Positions 10,541 through 19,611 of a DNA stretch of 64,000 nucleotides are shown piece by piece; positions within the stretch are counted from its first letter, which is position 1, and each line of letters starts with the position of its first letter. Source of the DNA: Streptomyces sp. 840.1 (GTDB lineage Bacteria; Actinomycetota; Actinomycetes; Streptomycetales; Streptomycetaceae); contig NZ_RJUU01000001.1 of NCBI RefSeq assembly GCF_003751445.1, positions 5,001 through 69,000 of the forward strand, given 5' to 3'. The notes beneath the pieces are model-generated. The model made no database searches. It was not told the origin of the DNA and worked only from the letters and a program-made list of their open reading frames with translations. Both the position numbers and the translations under genes were made by a program.

Positions 10541-13294
10541 GTGAACGGCGATCGGGACGAGATGCGCGGGAGCTGGGACAGGCCCGTCGACGAGTCGACC
10601 GACGCGGAGCCCGCCGAGACGACGGGTGAGTTCACCATCGACTACACCCCGCCCGCCTGGTACACGCAGAATACGCCGGGCGACTCCGCAGGCGGCGCAG
10701 GAACACACCTGGCTCCGCCCCCGCCGCCCAACGGCGCACCGGTGTCCGCACCCGGGCTGTCGGCCGGCGGCGGTTACGAACCCGGCTGGACTCCGGCCGC
10801 GCCGGCGCAGCCCGCACCGCAGGCCCCGGCGCCCGCCCCGGCTCAGCCCGCCCCGGCAGCACCGGCCCCGGCGGCCCCCGTCCCCGCGCCCGCAGCGACG
10901 GACGGCGGCGGTGCGGCCGATCCGGCCGGGAACGGCGACGTGGAGAGCGGCTCGACCGTGCGGTTCTCGTCCGCCGCCCTGCGGCGGGAGATCGCGGAGC
11001 GCGAGGCGCCCGCCGCATCGCCGAGCCCGAGCCCGAGCCCCGGCGCGGACGCGGCCGACGCCGGTACGGACACGGACGCCGCACCTGACCGGACCGCCCC
11101 GGAGGATGCGGGCGAGCCGGACTCGCCGGCGCCCTCCGACACCGCGTCGGCGGAGCCCGACGAGCCCTCGGCCGACGCGACGAACGGCACCGGTGACGAC
11201 AGCACGCCCCAGGCCGACGGCGCGCCGGACGAAGCGCCGTCCGCCGACGCACCGTCCCCCGACGCACCGCAGAACGCCCCCGTCCCCTGGGCGCCCGCAC
11301 CGCCGCAGGGCGGGCTGCCGCCGCTGCCGCCCTCCTTCGAGCCGGCCGCACCGCAGCCCGCCGCGCCCCAGCCCGCGTCGCAGTGGCCGGGACAGCCCTC
11401 GGCGAACGAGGCTCCGGGCGGCTACGGGTTCCCGCAGACCCCGGCGGCCCAGGCGCCCCAGAGCCCTCAGCAGCCCGGGTTCCCTCAGCAGCCCCAGCCC
11501 GGAGCGCCCGCACCGCAGGCGGGCTACGGCTTCCCTCAGCAGCCTCCCGCGCCGCAGCAGGCACAGCAGCCGCACCAGGCACAGCAGCAGCCCGGAGCCC
11601 CGCTCCCGATGCCGCACTCGCCGCAGGCCTCTCCTTATGCACCGCAGGCGCCCCAGCCGCCGCAGACACCTCAGTGGCCGGCGCAGCAGCAGGGCGCTCC
11701 GCAGCCGCCGCCCGGACCCCAGCCGCAGCAGCAGGGCGGTTACGGCTTCCCGCAGGGCGGCCACCCGCAGGCCCAGGGCGGGCCGAACCTGCCCGCCCAG
11801 ATCCCCCCGCACCAGCTCCAGCAGCAGGGGCAGCCTGTACAGCAGGGCCAGCAAGGGCAGCAGCTTCCGCCGCAGCAGGGGGCGCCCGTCGACCCGCGCG
11901 CCGGAGCCGCCTGGCCCACTCCCGTCACCCACGACCAGCGCGAGCGTTCGGTGCAGGGCGCACCGCTCGGGTACACGGCGGCGGTGGAGCTCTCGTCGGA
12001 CCGGCTGGTCCGGGGCAAGCAGAAGACGAAGAGCAGCCGGGGCCCGTCCGCGGCCTCCCGCTTCAAGATCGGCGGCAAGAAGGAGGAGATCGAGCGTCAG
12101 CGCAAGCTCGAACTGATCCGCACCCCGGTCCTCTCCTGCTACCGGATCGCGGTGATCAGCCTCAAGGGCGGCGTCGGCAAGACCACGACGACCACCGCGC
12201 TCGGCTCCACCCTGGCCACCGAACGGCAGGACAAGATCCTGGCCATCGACGCCAACCCGGACGCCGGCACGCTGGGCCGCCGGGTCCGCCGCGAGACCGG
12301 GGCGACCATCCGCGACCTGGTCCACGCGATCCCGCACCTGCACTCGTACATGGACATCAGGCGGTTCACCTCGCAGGCGTCCTCCGGTCTTGAGATCATC
12401 GCCAACGACGTGGACCCGGCCGTCTCGACCACGTTCAACGACGAGGACTACCGGCGCGCGATCGAGGTGCTGGGCAAGCAGTACCCGATCATCCTCACCG
12501 ACTCCGGCACCGGTCTCCTCTACAGCGCCATGCGCGGCGTGCTGGACCTCGCCGACCAGCTGATCATCATCTCCACGCCGTCGGTCGACGGTGCGTCAAG
12601 TGCCTCCACCACGCTGGACTGGCTGTCGGCGCACGGTTACGCCGATCTGGTGCAGCGTTCCCTCACGGTGATCTCCGGGGTCCGCGAGACCGGCAAGATG
12701 ATCAAGGTCGACGACATCGTGCAGCACTTCGAGACGCGCTGCCGCGGCGTGGTCGTCGTGCCGTTCGACGAGCACCTGTCGGCCGGCGCCGAGGTGGACC
12801 TCGACATGATGCGCCCGAAGACGCGGGAGGCGTACTTCAACCTCTCCGCGCTCGTCGCCGAGGACTTCTCGCGCGCCCAGCAGCAGCAGGGGCTGTGGAC
12901 GTCGAACGGCGGCAACCAGCCGCCGCAGTACGCCCCGCCGATGCCCGGCCAGCAGCAGGCGCCGGGCCAGCAGCCTTACGCGCCGCAGCAGCCGGGCCAG
13001 CCGTATCCGCCCCAGCAGCCCTACGGCGGCCAGCAGCCGCAGCAGCCGTACGGCGGTCAGCAGCCCTATCCGCAGCAGCCGGCCCCCGGCGCCGGTCAGG
13101 GCTGGCAGCAGCAGCCCCCGCAGGCCCAGCCGCCCGCCGACCCGGCCGGCCACCCGCAGCAACAGCAGTACGGCGGACCGGCCGTTCAGCCCGGTCAGCC
13201 GGGGCAACCGGGGCAACCCGCCCACCCCGGACTTCAGGGTCCCGTGCCGCCTGCGGGATGGCAGCAGCAGCCTCCGCCAGCGCCTCAACAGTAA
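10541..13294 (+). CDS. Pro/Gln-rich MinD/ParA-like ATPase (EspI/SCO5717 type)
   Basis: This is a 917-residue protein starting at GTG 10541 with an AGGAGG ribosome site. Residues 1 to about 500 are disordered and Pro/Ala/Gln/Asp-rich. An ATPase domain follows from about 530 to 780, with the deviant Walker A loop [12 protein letters not shown] (about 540), [12 protein letters not shown], and the [14 protein letters not shown] segment. The last 130 residues are again Pro/Gln/Gly-rich ([17 protein letters not shown]). This disordered-then-MinD layout matches EspI of mycobacterial ESX-1 loci and SCO5717 of the S. coelicolor ESX locus. EspI modulates secretion, but the role in Streptomyces is unknown. 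No EsxA/B, EccB-E or MycP gene is adjacent here. A terminator follows at 13317-13350. Confidence 0.85.
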   Translation: MNGDRDEMRGSWDRPVDESTDAEPAETTGEFTIDYTPPAWYTQNTPGDSAGGAGTHLAPPPPPNGAPVSAPGLSAGGGYEPGWTPAAPAQPAPQAPAPAPAQPAPAAPAPAAPVPAPAATDGGGAADPAGNGDVESGSTVRFSSAALRREIAEREAPAASPSPSPSPGADAADAGTDTDAAPDRTAPEDAGEPDSPAPSDTASAEPDEPSADATNGTGDDSTPQADGAPDEAPSADAPSPDAPQNAPVPWAPAPPQGGLPPLPPSFEPAAPQPAAPQPASQWPGQPSANEAPGGYGFPQTPAAQAPQSPQQPGFPQQPQPGAPAPQAGYGFPQQPPAPQQAQQPHQAQQQPGAPLPMPHSPQASPYAPQAPQPPQTPQWPAQQQGAPQPPPGPQPQQQGGYGFPQGGHPQAQGGPNLPAQIPPHQLQQQGQPVQQGQQGQQLPPQQGAPVDPRAGAAWPTPVTHDQRERSVQGAPLGYTAAVELSSDRLVRGKQKTKSSRGPSAASRFKIGGKKEEIERQRKLELIRTPVLSCYRIAVISLKGGVGKTTTTTALGSTLATERQDKILAIDANPDAGTLGRRVRRETGATIRDLVHAIPHLHSYMDIRRFTSQASSGLEIIANDVDPAVSTTFNDEDYRRAIEVLGKQYPIILTDSGTGLLYSAMRGVLDLADQLIIISTPSVDGASSASTTLDWLSAHGYADLVQRSLTVISGVRETGKMIKVDDIVQHFETRCRGVVVVPFDEHLSAGAEVDLDMMRPKTREAYFNLSALVAEDFSRAQQQQGLWTSNGGNQPPQYAPPMPGQQQAPGQQPYAPQQPGQPYPPQQPYGGQQPQQPYGGQQPYPQQPAPGAGQGWQQQPPQAQPPADPAGHPQQQQYGGPAVQPGQPGQPGQPAHPGLQGPVPPAGWQQQPPPAPQQ

Positions 13295-13316
13295 GGCGTC
13301 AGAGGTCTAAACCAAT

Positions 13317-13350
13317 GAGGGTCCGCATCGTCTCCACGATGCGGGCCCTC
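13317..13350 (+). terminator. Terminator after the MinD-like ATPase gene
   Basis: A 15-bp stem (13317-13331 with 13336-13350, one G-T wobble) and a CTCC tetraloop lie 22 bp after the stop codon. The adjoining 13351-13491 stretch should contain the promoter of the ABC transporter operon. Confidence 0.85.
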
Positions 13351-13491
13351 TGCGCATTCCCGCAGCCCACACGCCGTTTCGATGACCGTTGACGCGGCTC
13401 GACCACCGCTGATAAACCTTCGCTTCACCAGCTGGCGATCCACAGATCAACCCGCCTTCTCCGTGCGAGTCATGACGCGAGGTCCCTGACC

Positions 13492-15369
13492 ATGGTCGAA
13501 AGAGTTCCACCACACGCCGCCCAGCCACGCTCACGTCTGCGTATCCTCCTGGCCTCCGGCGCCGCCGCCCTCGGACTCGCCGCCGCGTCCGTCGTGCCGG
13601 GGGTGCCGCTCGGGGCAGCCTCGCCCCAGCAGGCACAGGCCGCCGACAGCGGCAAGTCGACACTGACCGTCGCGGTGGCGCAGAGCGTCGACTCGCTGAG
13701 TCCGTTCCTCGCCCAGAAGCTGCTGAGCACCAGCGTCTCCCGGCTCATGTACGACTTCCTGACGAACTATGACGTCAAGGACAACCACGCGATCCCGGGC
13801 CTCGCCACCAAGTGGGAGCCGTCCGCGGACAAGCTGACGTGGACGTACACCATCCGGTCCGACTCCAAGTGGTCCGACGGTCAGCAGGCCACCGCCGAGG
13901 ACGCGGCCTGGACCTTCAACAAGATCATGACCGACGAGGCAGCCGCCCAGTCCAACGGCAGCTTCGTCACCAACTTCAAGAAGGTGACGGCTCCGAGTCC
14001 CACAAAGCTCGTCATCGAGCTGAAGGAGCCGCAGGCCACCATGGCCGCGCTCGATGTGCCGATCGTCCCCAAGCACGTCTGGGAGAAGGTCGGGGACTTC
14101 TCGAAGTTCAACAACGACACGAAGTTCCCGATCGTGGGCAACGGGCCCTTCATCCTGACCGACTACAAGGTCGACCAGTATGTGAAGCTCAAGGCCAACA
14201 AGGACTTCTGGCGCGGCTCGCCCAAGTTCGACGAGGTGGTCTTCAAGACCTACAAGGACCAGGACGCCGCGGTCGCCGCGCTCCGCAAGGGCGAGGTCTC
14301 TTTCGTCGCCGGTTCGCCCGCGCTGACGCCCGCTCAGGCCGCGTCGCTCAAGGGCGAGAAGAACGTCAAGGTGAACGAGGGTCCGGGCCGCCGGTTCTTC
14401 GCGCTGGCCACCAACCCCGGCGCGCAGACCAAGGACGGCAAGAAGTTCGGCAACGGCAACAAGGCGCTGCTCGACCAGAAGGTCCGCCAGGCGCTGTTCC
14501 TGTCGATCGACCGCGACACCCTCATCGACAAGGTCTTCCAGGGCCACGCCGTCAACGGCGCGGGCTACATCCCGCCGCGCTTCCCCGCCTACAAGTGGGA
14601 GCCGTCGGCGAGTCAGAAGCTGGGCTACGGCCCGGCCAAGGCGGCCAAGCTGCTCGACCAGGCGGGCTACAAGCTCAAGGGCGACCAGCGCGTCGGCAAG
14701 GACGGCAAGCCGCTCGACCTGCGCATCCTGTGCCACGCCACGGACCCGAACGACAAGGCGATCGGCAAGTACCTCAAGGAGTGGTGGGGCAAGCTCGGCA
14801 TCGGCCTCAAGGTCGACTGCCTCGACGACGTCTCGGTGCCCTGGTACGCCGGTGAGTACGACCTCGCCTTCGACGGCTGGTCGGTCAACCCCGACCCGGA
14901 CTTCGTCCTCGGCATCCACACCTGCGCCGCCCTGCCGGTCAAGGCCAAGGCGAGCGCGGCCACGGACAACTTCATCTGCGACAAGACGTACGACGAGCTG
15001 TACAAGAAGCAGCTCGCCGAGTACGACCCCGCCAAGCGGGCGGACATCGTCAAGCAGATGCAGTCCTGGCTCTACGACTCCGGTTACATGAACGTCATCG
15101 CGTACCCGAACGCGGTCGAGGCCTACCGCACGGACCAGATCAAGTCGATCTCCACCATGCCCGAGGCGGCCGGCAACATCTACGGCCAGGACGGGTACTG
15201 GAGCTGGTGGTCGGCCGTACCGGCGGGCAGCGGCGACGGAACGGACAACGACAGCGGCTCGGGTTCCACCGGGATCGTCATCGGCATCGTGGTCGTCGTC
15301 GTGGTCCTGGCGGGTGGCGGATTCCTCCTCATGAGGCGGCGTCGCACCACTGCGGACGACCGCGAGTAG
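13492..15369 (+). CDS. Peptide ABC transporter substrate-binding protein with C-terminal membrane anchor
   Basis: This is a 625-residue family-5 solute-binding protein (DppA/OppA fold) that captures di- or oligopeptides, or related solutes, outside the cell. It has an N-terminal basic/hydrophobic export signal ending near AQAADS (about residue 51). The SBP_bac_5 body follows (SVDSLSPF, RLMYDFLTNYD, WTYTIRSDSKWSDG). A Gly/Ser/Asp linker (about 580-593) leads to a hydrophobic helix GIVIGIVVVVVVLAGGGFLL followed by MRRRR. There is no lipobox Cys, so anchoring is by the C-terminal helix instead of lipid. It is the first gene of a five-gene importer operon; a stem-loop separates it from the permease genes. 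Confidence 0.92.
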   Translation: MVERVPPHAAQPRSRLRILLASGAAALGLAAASVVPGVPLGAASPQQAQAADSGKSTLTVAVAQSVDSLSPFLAQKLLSTSVSRLMYDFLTNYDVKDNHAIPGLATKWEPSADKLTWTYTIRSDSKWSDGQQATAEDAAWTFNKIMTDEAAAQSNGSFVTNFKKVTAPSPTKLVIELKEPQATMAALDVPIVPKHVWEKVGDFSKFNNDTKFPIVGNGPFILTDYKVDQYVKLKANKDFWRGSPKFDEVVFKTYKDQDAAVAALRKGEVSFVAGSPALTPAQAASLKGEKNVKVNEGPGRRFFALATNPGAQTKDGKKFGNGNKALLDQKVRQALFLSIDRDTLIDKVFQGHAVNGAGYIPPRFPAYKWEPSASQKLGYGPAKAAKLLDQAGYKLKGDQRVGKDGKPLDLRILCHATDPNDKAIGKYLKEWWGKLGIGLKVDCLDDVSVPWYAGEYDLAFDGWSVNPDPDFVLGIHTCAALPVKAKASAATDNFICDKTYDELYKKQLAEYDPAKRADIVKQMQSWLYDSGYMNVIAYPNAVEAYRTDQIKSISTMPEAAGNIYGQDGYWSWWSAVPAGSGDGTDNDSGSGSTGIVIGIVVVVVVLAGGGFLLMRRRRTTADDRE

Positions 15370-15417
15370 TTCCATGGACCGCGGGCATTTTCCGCGGACC
15401 GGATGAGAGCGAGCGGC

Positions 15418-15447
15418 GGCGGGGCCCCGGACAACGGCGGCCCCGCC
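15418..15447 (+). promoter_or_regulatory. Intercistronic stem-loop between binding protein and permease genes
   Basis: A perfect 9-bp stem GGCGGGGCC/GGCCCCGCC (15418-15426 with 15439-15447) has a 12-nt loop and lies in the 121-bp spacer after the binding-protein stop. Such hairpins often protect the 3' end of the binding-protein mRNA, or partly terminate, so that it is made in excess over the membrane parts. Confidence 0.55.
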
Positions 15448-15490
15448 GGCCCCTCTCTCTAAGTGCAGCACGAGTAACGAGAGTTCCCTC

Positions 15491-16573
15491 ATGACAGCTG
15501 ACAGCACTCCGGCGCTCGTGAAACAGGCGGATGCGGATACCGACGGTCCGGCTCCGGCCGGTCCGCCGGCCGCACGCAGTCCACGGGCGCGCGACACCAA
15601 GGCCTACCTCAGGTACGTGGCCGCCAAGATCCTCGGCGCGGCGGTCTCGCTGTTCGCCGTTCTGGTCACCAGCTTCTTCCTCTTCCGGCTCATCCCCAGC
15701 GACCCGGTGAAGCAGATGACGGGCGGCCGCCGGGTCTCCTCCGAGCAGCTCGAGTCGCTGCGCCATCAGTTCGGCCTCGACCAGCCGATGTGGAAGCAGT
15801 TCACCTCCTACGTGGGGGACGCGCTCACCGGCGACTTCGGCACCTCGTACCAGTTCCACGCCCCGGTGATGGACAAGATCGTCGAGGCGCTTCCGGCGAC
15901 GCTGCTGCTGACCGGCACGGCGTACGTCCTGTACAGCGCGCTCGGCCTCTGGCTGGGCACCCGTACCGCCTGGCGCAACGGCTCCACGAGCGACCGGTTC
16001 AACACCGCGCTGGCGCTCACGCTCTACTCGGTGCCGTCGTTCTGGCTCGGGCTCCTCCTGATCATCGTCTTCGCGGTGGGCATCGGACCGATCCCGGGCA
16101 TGTTCCCGACCGGCGGTCTGGAGTCGGGCAACGAGACGGGGTTCGCGTACGTCCTGGACGTCGCACACCACATGGTGCTCCCGGTGATCACCCTGGTCGC
16201 GGTCGGCTACGCGCAGACGCTCCTGGTGATGCGCTCCTCGCTGCTCGACGAGATGGGCAGCGACTACCTGACGACGGCCCGCGCGAAGGGGCTGCGCGAC
16301 GACTCGGTACGCCGCAAGCACGCCGTGCCCAACGCGATGCTGCCAACTTTCACGCTGATGTTCGTCAACCTGGGCCATGTGGTCGCCGGACAGATCCTGG
16401 TCGAGACGGTGTTCTCCTGGCCGGGTCTCGGCGGCCTCTTCTACCAGGGACTCAGCGTCCCTGACCTGCCACTCGTCCAAGGGCTCTTCTTCGTCTTCGC
16501 CACCGCGGTGATCCTGGCGAACACCCTGGCCGACGTGCTGTATCCGCTGCTCGATCCCCGGGTGGGCCGATGA
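15491..16573 (+). CDS. Peptide ABC transporter permease, DppB type
   Basis: This is a 360-residue BPD-type inner-membrane permease that forms half of the transport channel. After a 35-residue polar N-terminus there is one helix (about 45-67), the periplasmic segment with SLRHQFGLDQPMWKQF, and five more helices. The ATPase-contact EAA loop reads DYLTTARAKGLRDDSVRRKH, and the GPIPGMFPTGG loop is typical of DppB/OppB. The start is ATG 15491 with a GAGAGTTCCCTC leader. The stop overlaps the next permease by 4 bp (ATGA). Confidence 0.95.
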   Translation: MTADSTPALVKQADADTDGPAPAGPPAARSPRARDTKAYLRYVAAKILGAAVSLFAVLVTSFFLFRLIPSDPVKQMTGGRRVSSEQLESLRHQFGLDQPMWKQFTSYVGDALTGDFGTSYQFHAPVMDKIVEALPATLLLTGTAYVLYSALGLWLGTRTAWRNGSTSDRFNTALALTLYSVPSFWLGLLLIIVFAVGIGPIPGMFPTGGLESGNETGFAYVLDVAHHMVLPVITLVAVGYAQTLLVMRSSLLDEMGSDYLTTARAKGLRDDSVRRKHAVPNAMLPTFTLMFVNLGHVVAGQILVETVFSWPGLGGLFYQGLSVPDLPLVQGLFFVFATAVILANTLADVLYPLLDPRVGR

Positions 16574-17538
16574 CGACCGAATCCATGCCCGCCTCCGCCC
16601 CCGAGGCCGGGAACCCCGCGCCCGAGGGACCCGGTACCGGCGTGTCCAAGAGTCCGCGCGCACTGGCCAGAGCCCGCAAGCGCCGCTCCGTGGCCCGCTT
16701 CTGGCGCGAGTACCGCAAGCACCCGGGCGGCCTCTGGGGGCTGGCCGGGCTCATCCTGATCGCCCTGATCGCCGTGTTCGCGCCGGTGCTGGTCGGCAAC
16801 GACTCGCAGAGCGTCACCGCCGCCCCCGGCGGGGCGCTGGAGTCCCCGAGCGCAGAGTTCCCGCTCGGCACCGACCAGTTCGGCCGCAGCGTGCTCGCCC
16901 TGCTGGTGTGGGGCGCGCGTGTCTCGCTGACCGTCGGGCTGCTCGCCGCCTTCCTGTGCGTCGCCATCGGCACGGTCGTCGGCATCCTCGCGGGCCACTT
17001 CCGCGGCTGGTACTCGACGGTACTGATGCGGGTCACCGACTGGTTCCTGGTGATGCCGACCCTGGTCCTGGCGATCGCGCTGGCCACCGTGATGGACCGC
17101 TCGCTGTGGACGGTCATCATCGCGATCGGGGTCACCACCTGGCCGACGACGGCCCGTCTGGTGCGGGCGCAGACGCTCGCCGTGGAGTCCCGCCCCTACA
17201 TCGAGCGGGCACGGGCGCTGGGCGGCGGACACGGCCACATCATGACCCGGCACGTCCTGCCGAACGTGATGCCGCTCGTCCTCGCCCAGACCACACTGGT
17301 GATCTCCAGCGCGATCCTGACCGAGGCCACCCTGGCCTTCCTCGGCCTCGGCGACCCGACCATCACCTCCTGGGGCGGCATGCTCCAGGACGCCCGCGAG
17401 GCCGGCGCCGTCAGCTCGGGCGACTGGTGGTACCTGGCACCGCCCGGTATCGCCATCGCCCTGGTGGCCCTGGCGTTCACGCTGTGCGGCCGCGCCATCG
17501 AGACCGTCCTCAATCCCAAGCTGGGGGTGGCCCGTTGA
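16570..17538 (+). CDS. Peptide ABC transporter permease, DppC type
   Basis: This is a 322-residue partner permease. The polar N-terminus (about 50 residues) is followed by the first helix and the conserved HPLGTDQFGRS-like motif, here FPLGTDQFGRSVLALLVWGARVS in part. A BPD core carries the EAA loop YIERARALGGGHGHIMTRHVLPN, and the GDPTITSWGGML loop is diagnostic of DppC/OppC. It overlaps DppB-type permease and the TTG-started ATPase gene, so all four membrane/ATPase subunits are translationally coupled. Confidence 0.95.
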   Translation: MTTESMPASAPEAGNPAPEGPGTGVSKSPRALARARKRRSVARFWREYRKHPGGLWGLAGLILIALIAVFAPVLVGNDSQSVTAAPGGALESPSAEFPLGTDQFGRSVLALLVWGARVSLTVGLLAAFLCVAIGTVVGILAGHFRGWYSTVLMRVTDWFLVMPTLVLAIALATVMDRSLWTVIIAIGVTTWPTTARLVRAQTLAVESRPYIERARALGGGHGHIMTRHVLPNVMPLVLAQTTLVISSAILTEATLAFLGLGDPTITSWGGMLQDAREAGAVSSGDWWYLAPPGIAIALVALAFTLCGRAIETVLNPKLGVAR

Positions 17539-18563
17539 GCACGACGAGCATCCGTAAGACGCCTCTTCTCCAGGTCCGCGACCTGACGGTGACGTACGCC
17601 GGCGGGGCCCGAGCGGTCCGCGGGGTCGATCTGGAAGTGGACGCGGGCCAGAAGCTCGGCATCGCCGGGGAGTCGGGGTGCGGGAAGTCGACGCTGGCGC
17701 TCGCGCTGCTGCGGCTGCTGCCTGCGGGCACGAAGGTCACCGGCGAGATCCTGCTGAACGGCGAGGACGTCCTCACCATGAAGTGGGGCCGGGTCCGGGC
17801 CGTGCGCTGGGCAGGCGCCTCGATCGTCTTCCAGGGCGCGATGCACTCGCTCAACGCGGTGCACCGCATCGGGGACCAGATCGCCGAGCCGATCGTGCTG
17901 CACAGCAAGGCCTCCCAGACCGCCGCCCGCAAGCGGGCCGGCGAGCTGCTGGAGCAGGTGGGGCTGCCCGCCGCCCGGGTGGACGCCTATCCGCACGAGC
18001 TGTCCGGCGGGCAGCGCCAGCGCGTGATGATCGCGATGGCGCTCGCCTGCGACCCCGGGCTGATCATCGCCGACGAGCCGACGACGGCCCTCGACGTGAT
18101 GATCCAGGCCCAGATCCTGCGCCTGATCGAGCAGCTGGTCTCCGAGCAGGACCTCGGGCTGATCATGATCAGCCATGACCTGGCGGTGCTCTCGGACACC
18201 TGCGACCGGCTCGCGGTGATGTACGCGGGACGCGTCGTCGAGCAGGGGCCCGCCTCCGAGGTCTACGAGAACGCCACCCACCCGTACAGCAAGGCCCTGT
18301 CCGGCGCCTTCCCGCGCATCGGGGACCCGGCCTCCCGGTTCGCTCCCCGGGGGCTGCCGGGCGATCCGCCCGACCCGTCGGCGCTGCCGGCCGGCTGCAC
18401 CTTCCACCCGCGCTGCCCGGTGGCCCTGGACTCCTGCACCACGCTGGACCAGGAGCTGCGGGACGCCGGGCCCGGACGGCAGGCCGCCTGTGTGCTGGTG
18501 GGCCCGCAGGGGGCCGCAGCGCCGGTCCTGCCGGGCGCCGAGGAAGCAAGGAGCACCACATGA
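17535..18563 (+). CDS. Peptide ABC transporter ATPase, DppD type
   Basis: This is a 342-residue ABC ATPase that powers import. It has Walker [13 protein letters not shown], the Q-loop in [11 protein letters not shown], the signature LSGGQRQRV, Walker [13 protein letters not shown] and the switch His in ISHDLAV. The C-terminal oligopeptide_HPY extension has a Cys cluster (GCTFHPRCP...C...C), typical of DppD/OppD. The TTG start (17535) overlaps the stop of the permease gene (TTGA). It was chosen because the ABC domain begins 10 residues later and no ATG/GTG lies suitably close. The stop overlaps the next ATPase gene by 4 bp. Confidence 0.94.
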   Translation: MSTTSIRKTPLLQVRDLTVTYAGGARAVRGVDLEVDAGQKLGIAGESGCGKSTLALALLRLLPAGTKVTGEILLNGEDVLTMKWGRVRAVRWAGASIVFQGAMHSLNAVHRIGDQIAEPIVLHSKASQTAARKRAGELLEQVGLPAARVDAYPHELSGGQRQRVMIAMALACDPGLIIADEPTTALDVMIQAQILRLIEQLVSEQDLGLIMISHDLAVLSDTCDRLAVMYAGRVVEQGPASEVYENATHPYSKALSGAFPRIGDPASRFAPRGLPGDPPDPSALPAGCTFHPRCPVALDSCTTLDQELRDAGPGRQAACVLVGPQGAAAPVLPGAEEARSTT

Positions 18564-19558
18564 CCACCACCACGGACCTGCTCAGCGCCCAGGCGCTGCG
18601 GGTCGCCTTCCCCGGCAGGCACGGCGCCGAGCCGGCGCGGGCCGTCGACGGCGTCGACCTGGACATCAGGCCGGGCGAGATCGTCGCCCTGGTCGGGGAG
18701 TCCGGCTGCGGCAAGACGACCCTGGCGCGTTCACTGCTGGGCCTGGTCCCGCCGACCTCCGGGCAGATCACGTTCGGCGGCAAGCCGCTCGGCTACGGGA
18801 GCCGTGCGCTCAAGGCCTACCGCAAGCGGGTCCAGCTGGTGCTCCAGGACCCGAGCGGCTCCCTGAACCCGCGCCATACGGTGTACGACGCGGTGGCCGA
18901 GGGGCTGCGGATCCACCGGTACGGCGGCGACGAGCGGGAGGCGGTGACCAGCGCCCTGTCCCGGGCCGGGCTGCGGCCGCCGGAGCGGTTCTTCCTGCGC
19001 TACCCGCACGAGCTGTCCGGCGGCCAGCGCCAGCGCGTCGTGATCGCGGGGGCACTGGTCCTGGAACCGGAACTCATCGTGGCCGACGAGCCGGTGGCCT
19101 CGCTGGACGCCTCGGTGCGCGGCGAGATCCTGGCGCTGCTGCTGCGGCTGCGGGACGAGCTGGGCCTGTCCGCCCTGGTGGTCACACACGACCTCGGACT
19201 GGCGTGGAACATCGCGGACCGGGTGGCGGTGATGTACCTCGGCCGGATCGTGGAGACCGGTGACGTCGAGCAGATCCTCACCGCTCCCCGGCATCCGTAC
19301 ACCCAGGCGCTGCTGTCGGTGCTGCCGGAGGCGGAGGGCGATCCGGTGGTGCTGAGCGGCGAGCCGCCGGACCCGTCCAAGGTGCCGTCCGGCTGCCGCT
19401 TCCACGTCCGCTGCCAGGTGCTGGCCTCCGGTGAGGCGGAGCGGGCGGGGGTCGCGGACGCGTGCCGTACCAAGGATCTGCCGGTGCTCGCGGGGGGCGG
19501 CGAGACGCAGGTGGCGTGCCACTGGGCGAACGCGGTGGTGGCGGCGCCGTCGTCGTAG
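18560..19558 (+). CDS. Peptide ABC transporter ATPase, DppF type
   Basis: This is a 332-residue second ATPase of the importer. It has Walker [13 protein letters not shown], the DPSGSLNPRHTV segment characteristic of OppF/DppF, the signature LSGGQRQRV, Walker B LIVADEPVASLD, and the switch His in VTHDLGL. The C-terminal oligopeptide extension has GCRFHVRC. It is the last gene of the operon; a bidirectional terminator follows. Confidence 0.95.
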   Translation: MTTTTDLLSAQALRVAFPGRHGAEPARAVDGVDLDIRPGEIVALVGESGCGKTTLARSLLGLVPPTSGQITFGGKPLGYGSRALKAYRKRVQLVLQDPSGSLNPRHTVYDAVAEGLRIHRYGGDEREAVTSALSRAGLRPPERFFLRYPHELSGGQRQRVVIAGALVLEPELIVADEPVASLDASVRGEILALLLRLRDELGLSALVVTHDLGLAWNIADRVAVMYLGRIVETGDVEQILTAPRHPYTQALLSVLPEAEGDPVVLSGEPPDPSKVPSGCRFHVRCQVLASGEAERAGVADACRTKDLPVLAGGGETQVACHWANAVVAAPSS

Positions 19559-19572
19559 GCGTGACGTGCGGT

Positions 19573-19606
19573 GGCGGGCGGGTCCGGGACAGCGGGCCCG
19601 CCCGCC
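19573..19606. terminator. Bidirectional terminator between the importer operon and the XdhC gene
   Basis: A 14-bp stem (GGCGGGCGGGTCCG 19573-19586 with 19593-19606, one G-T pair) has a 6-nt loop. It lies in the 53-bp gap between two convergent genes, so it probably serves both. Confidence 0.8.
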
Positions 19607-19611
19607 GCTGT

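Noticed and set aside
10397..12343. A 648-codon antisense frame over the disordered half of the MinD-like ATPase
   Set aside because: It arises because Pro/Gln-rich codons give Leu/Arg/Gly-rich antisense without stops; there is no ribosome site or domain.
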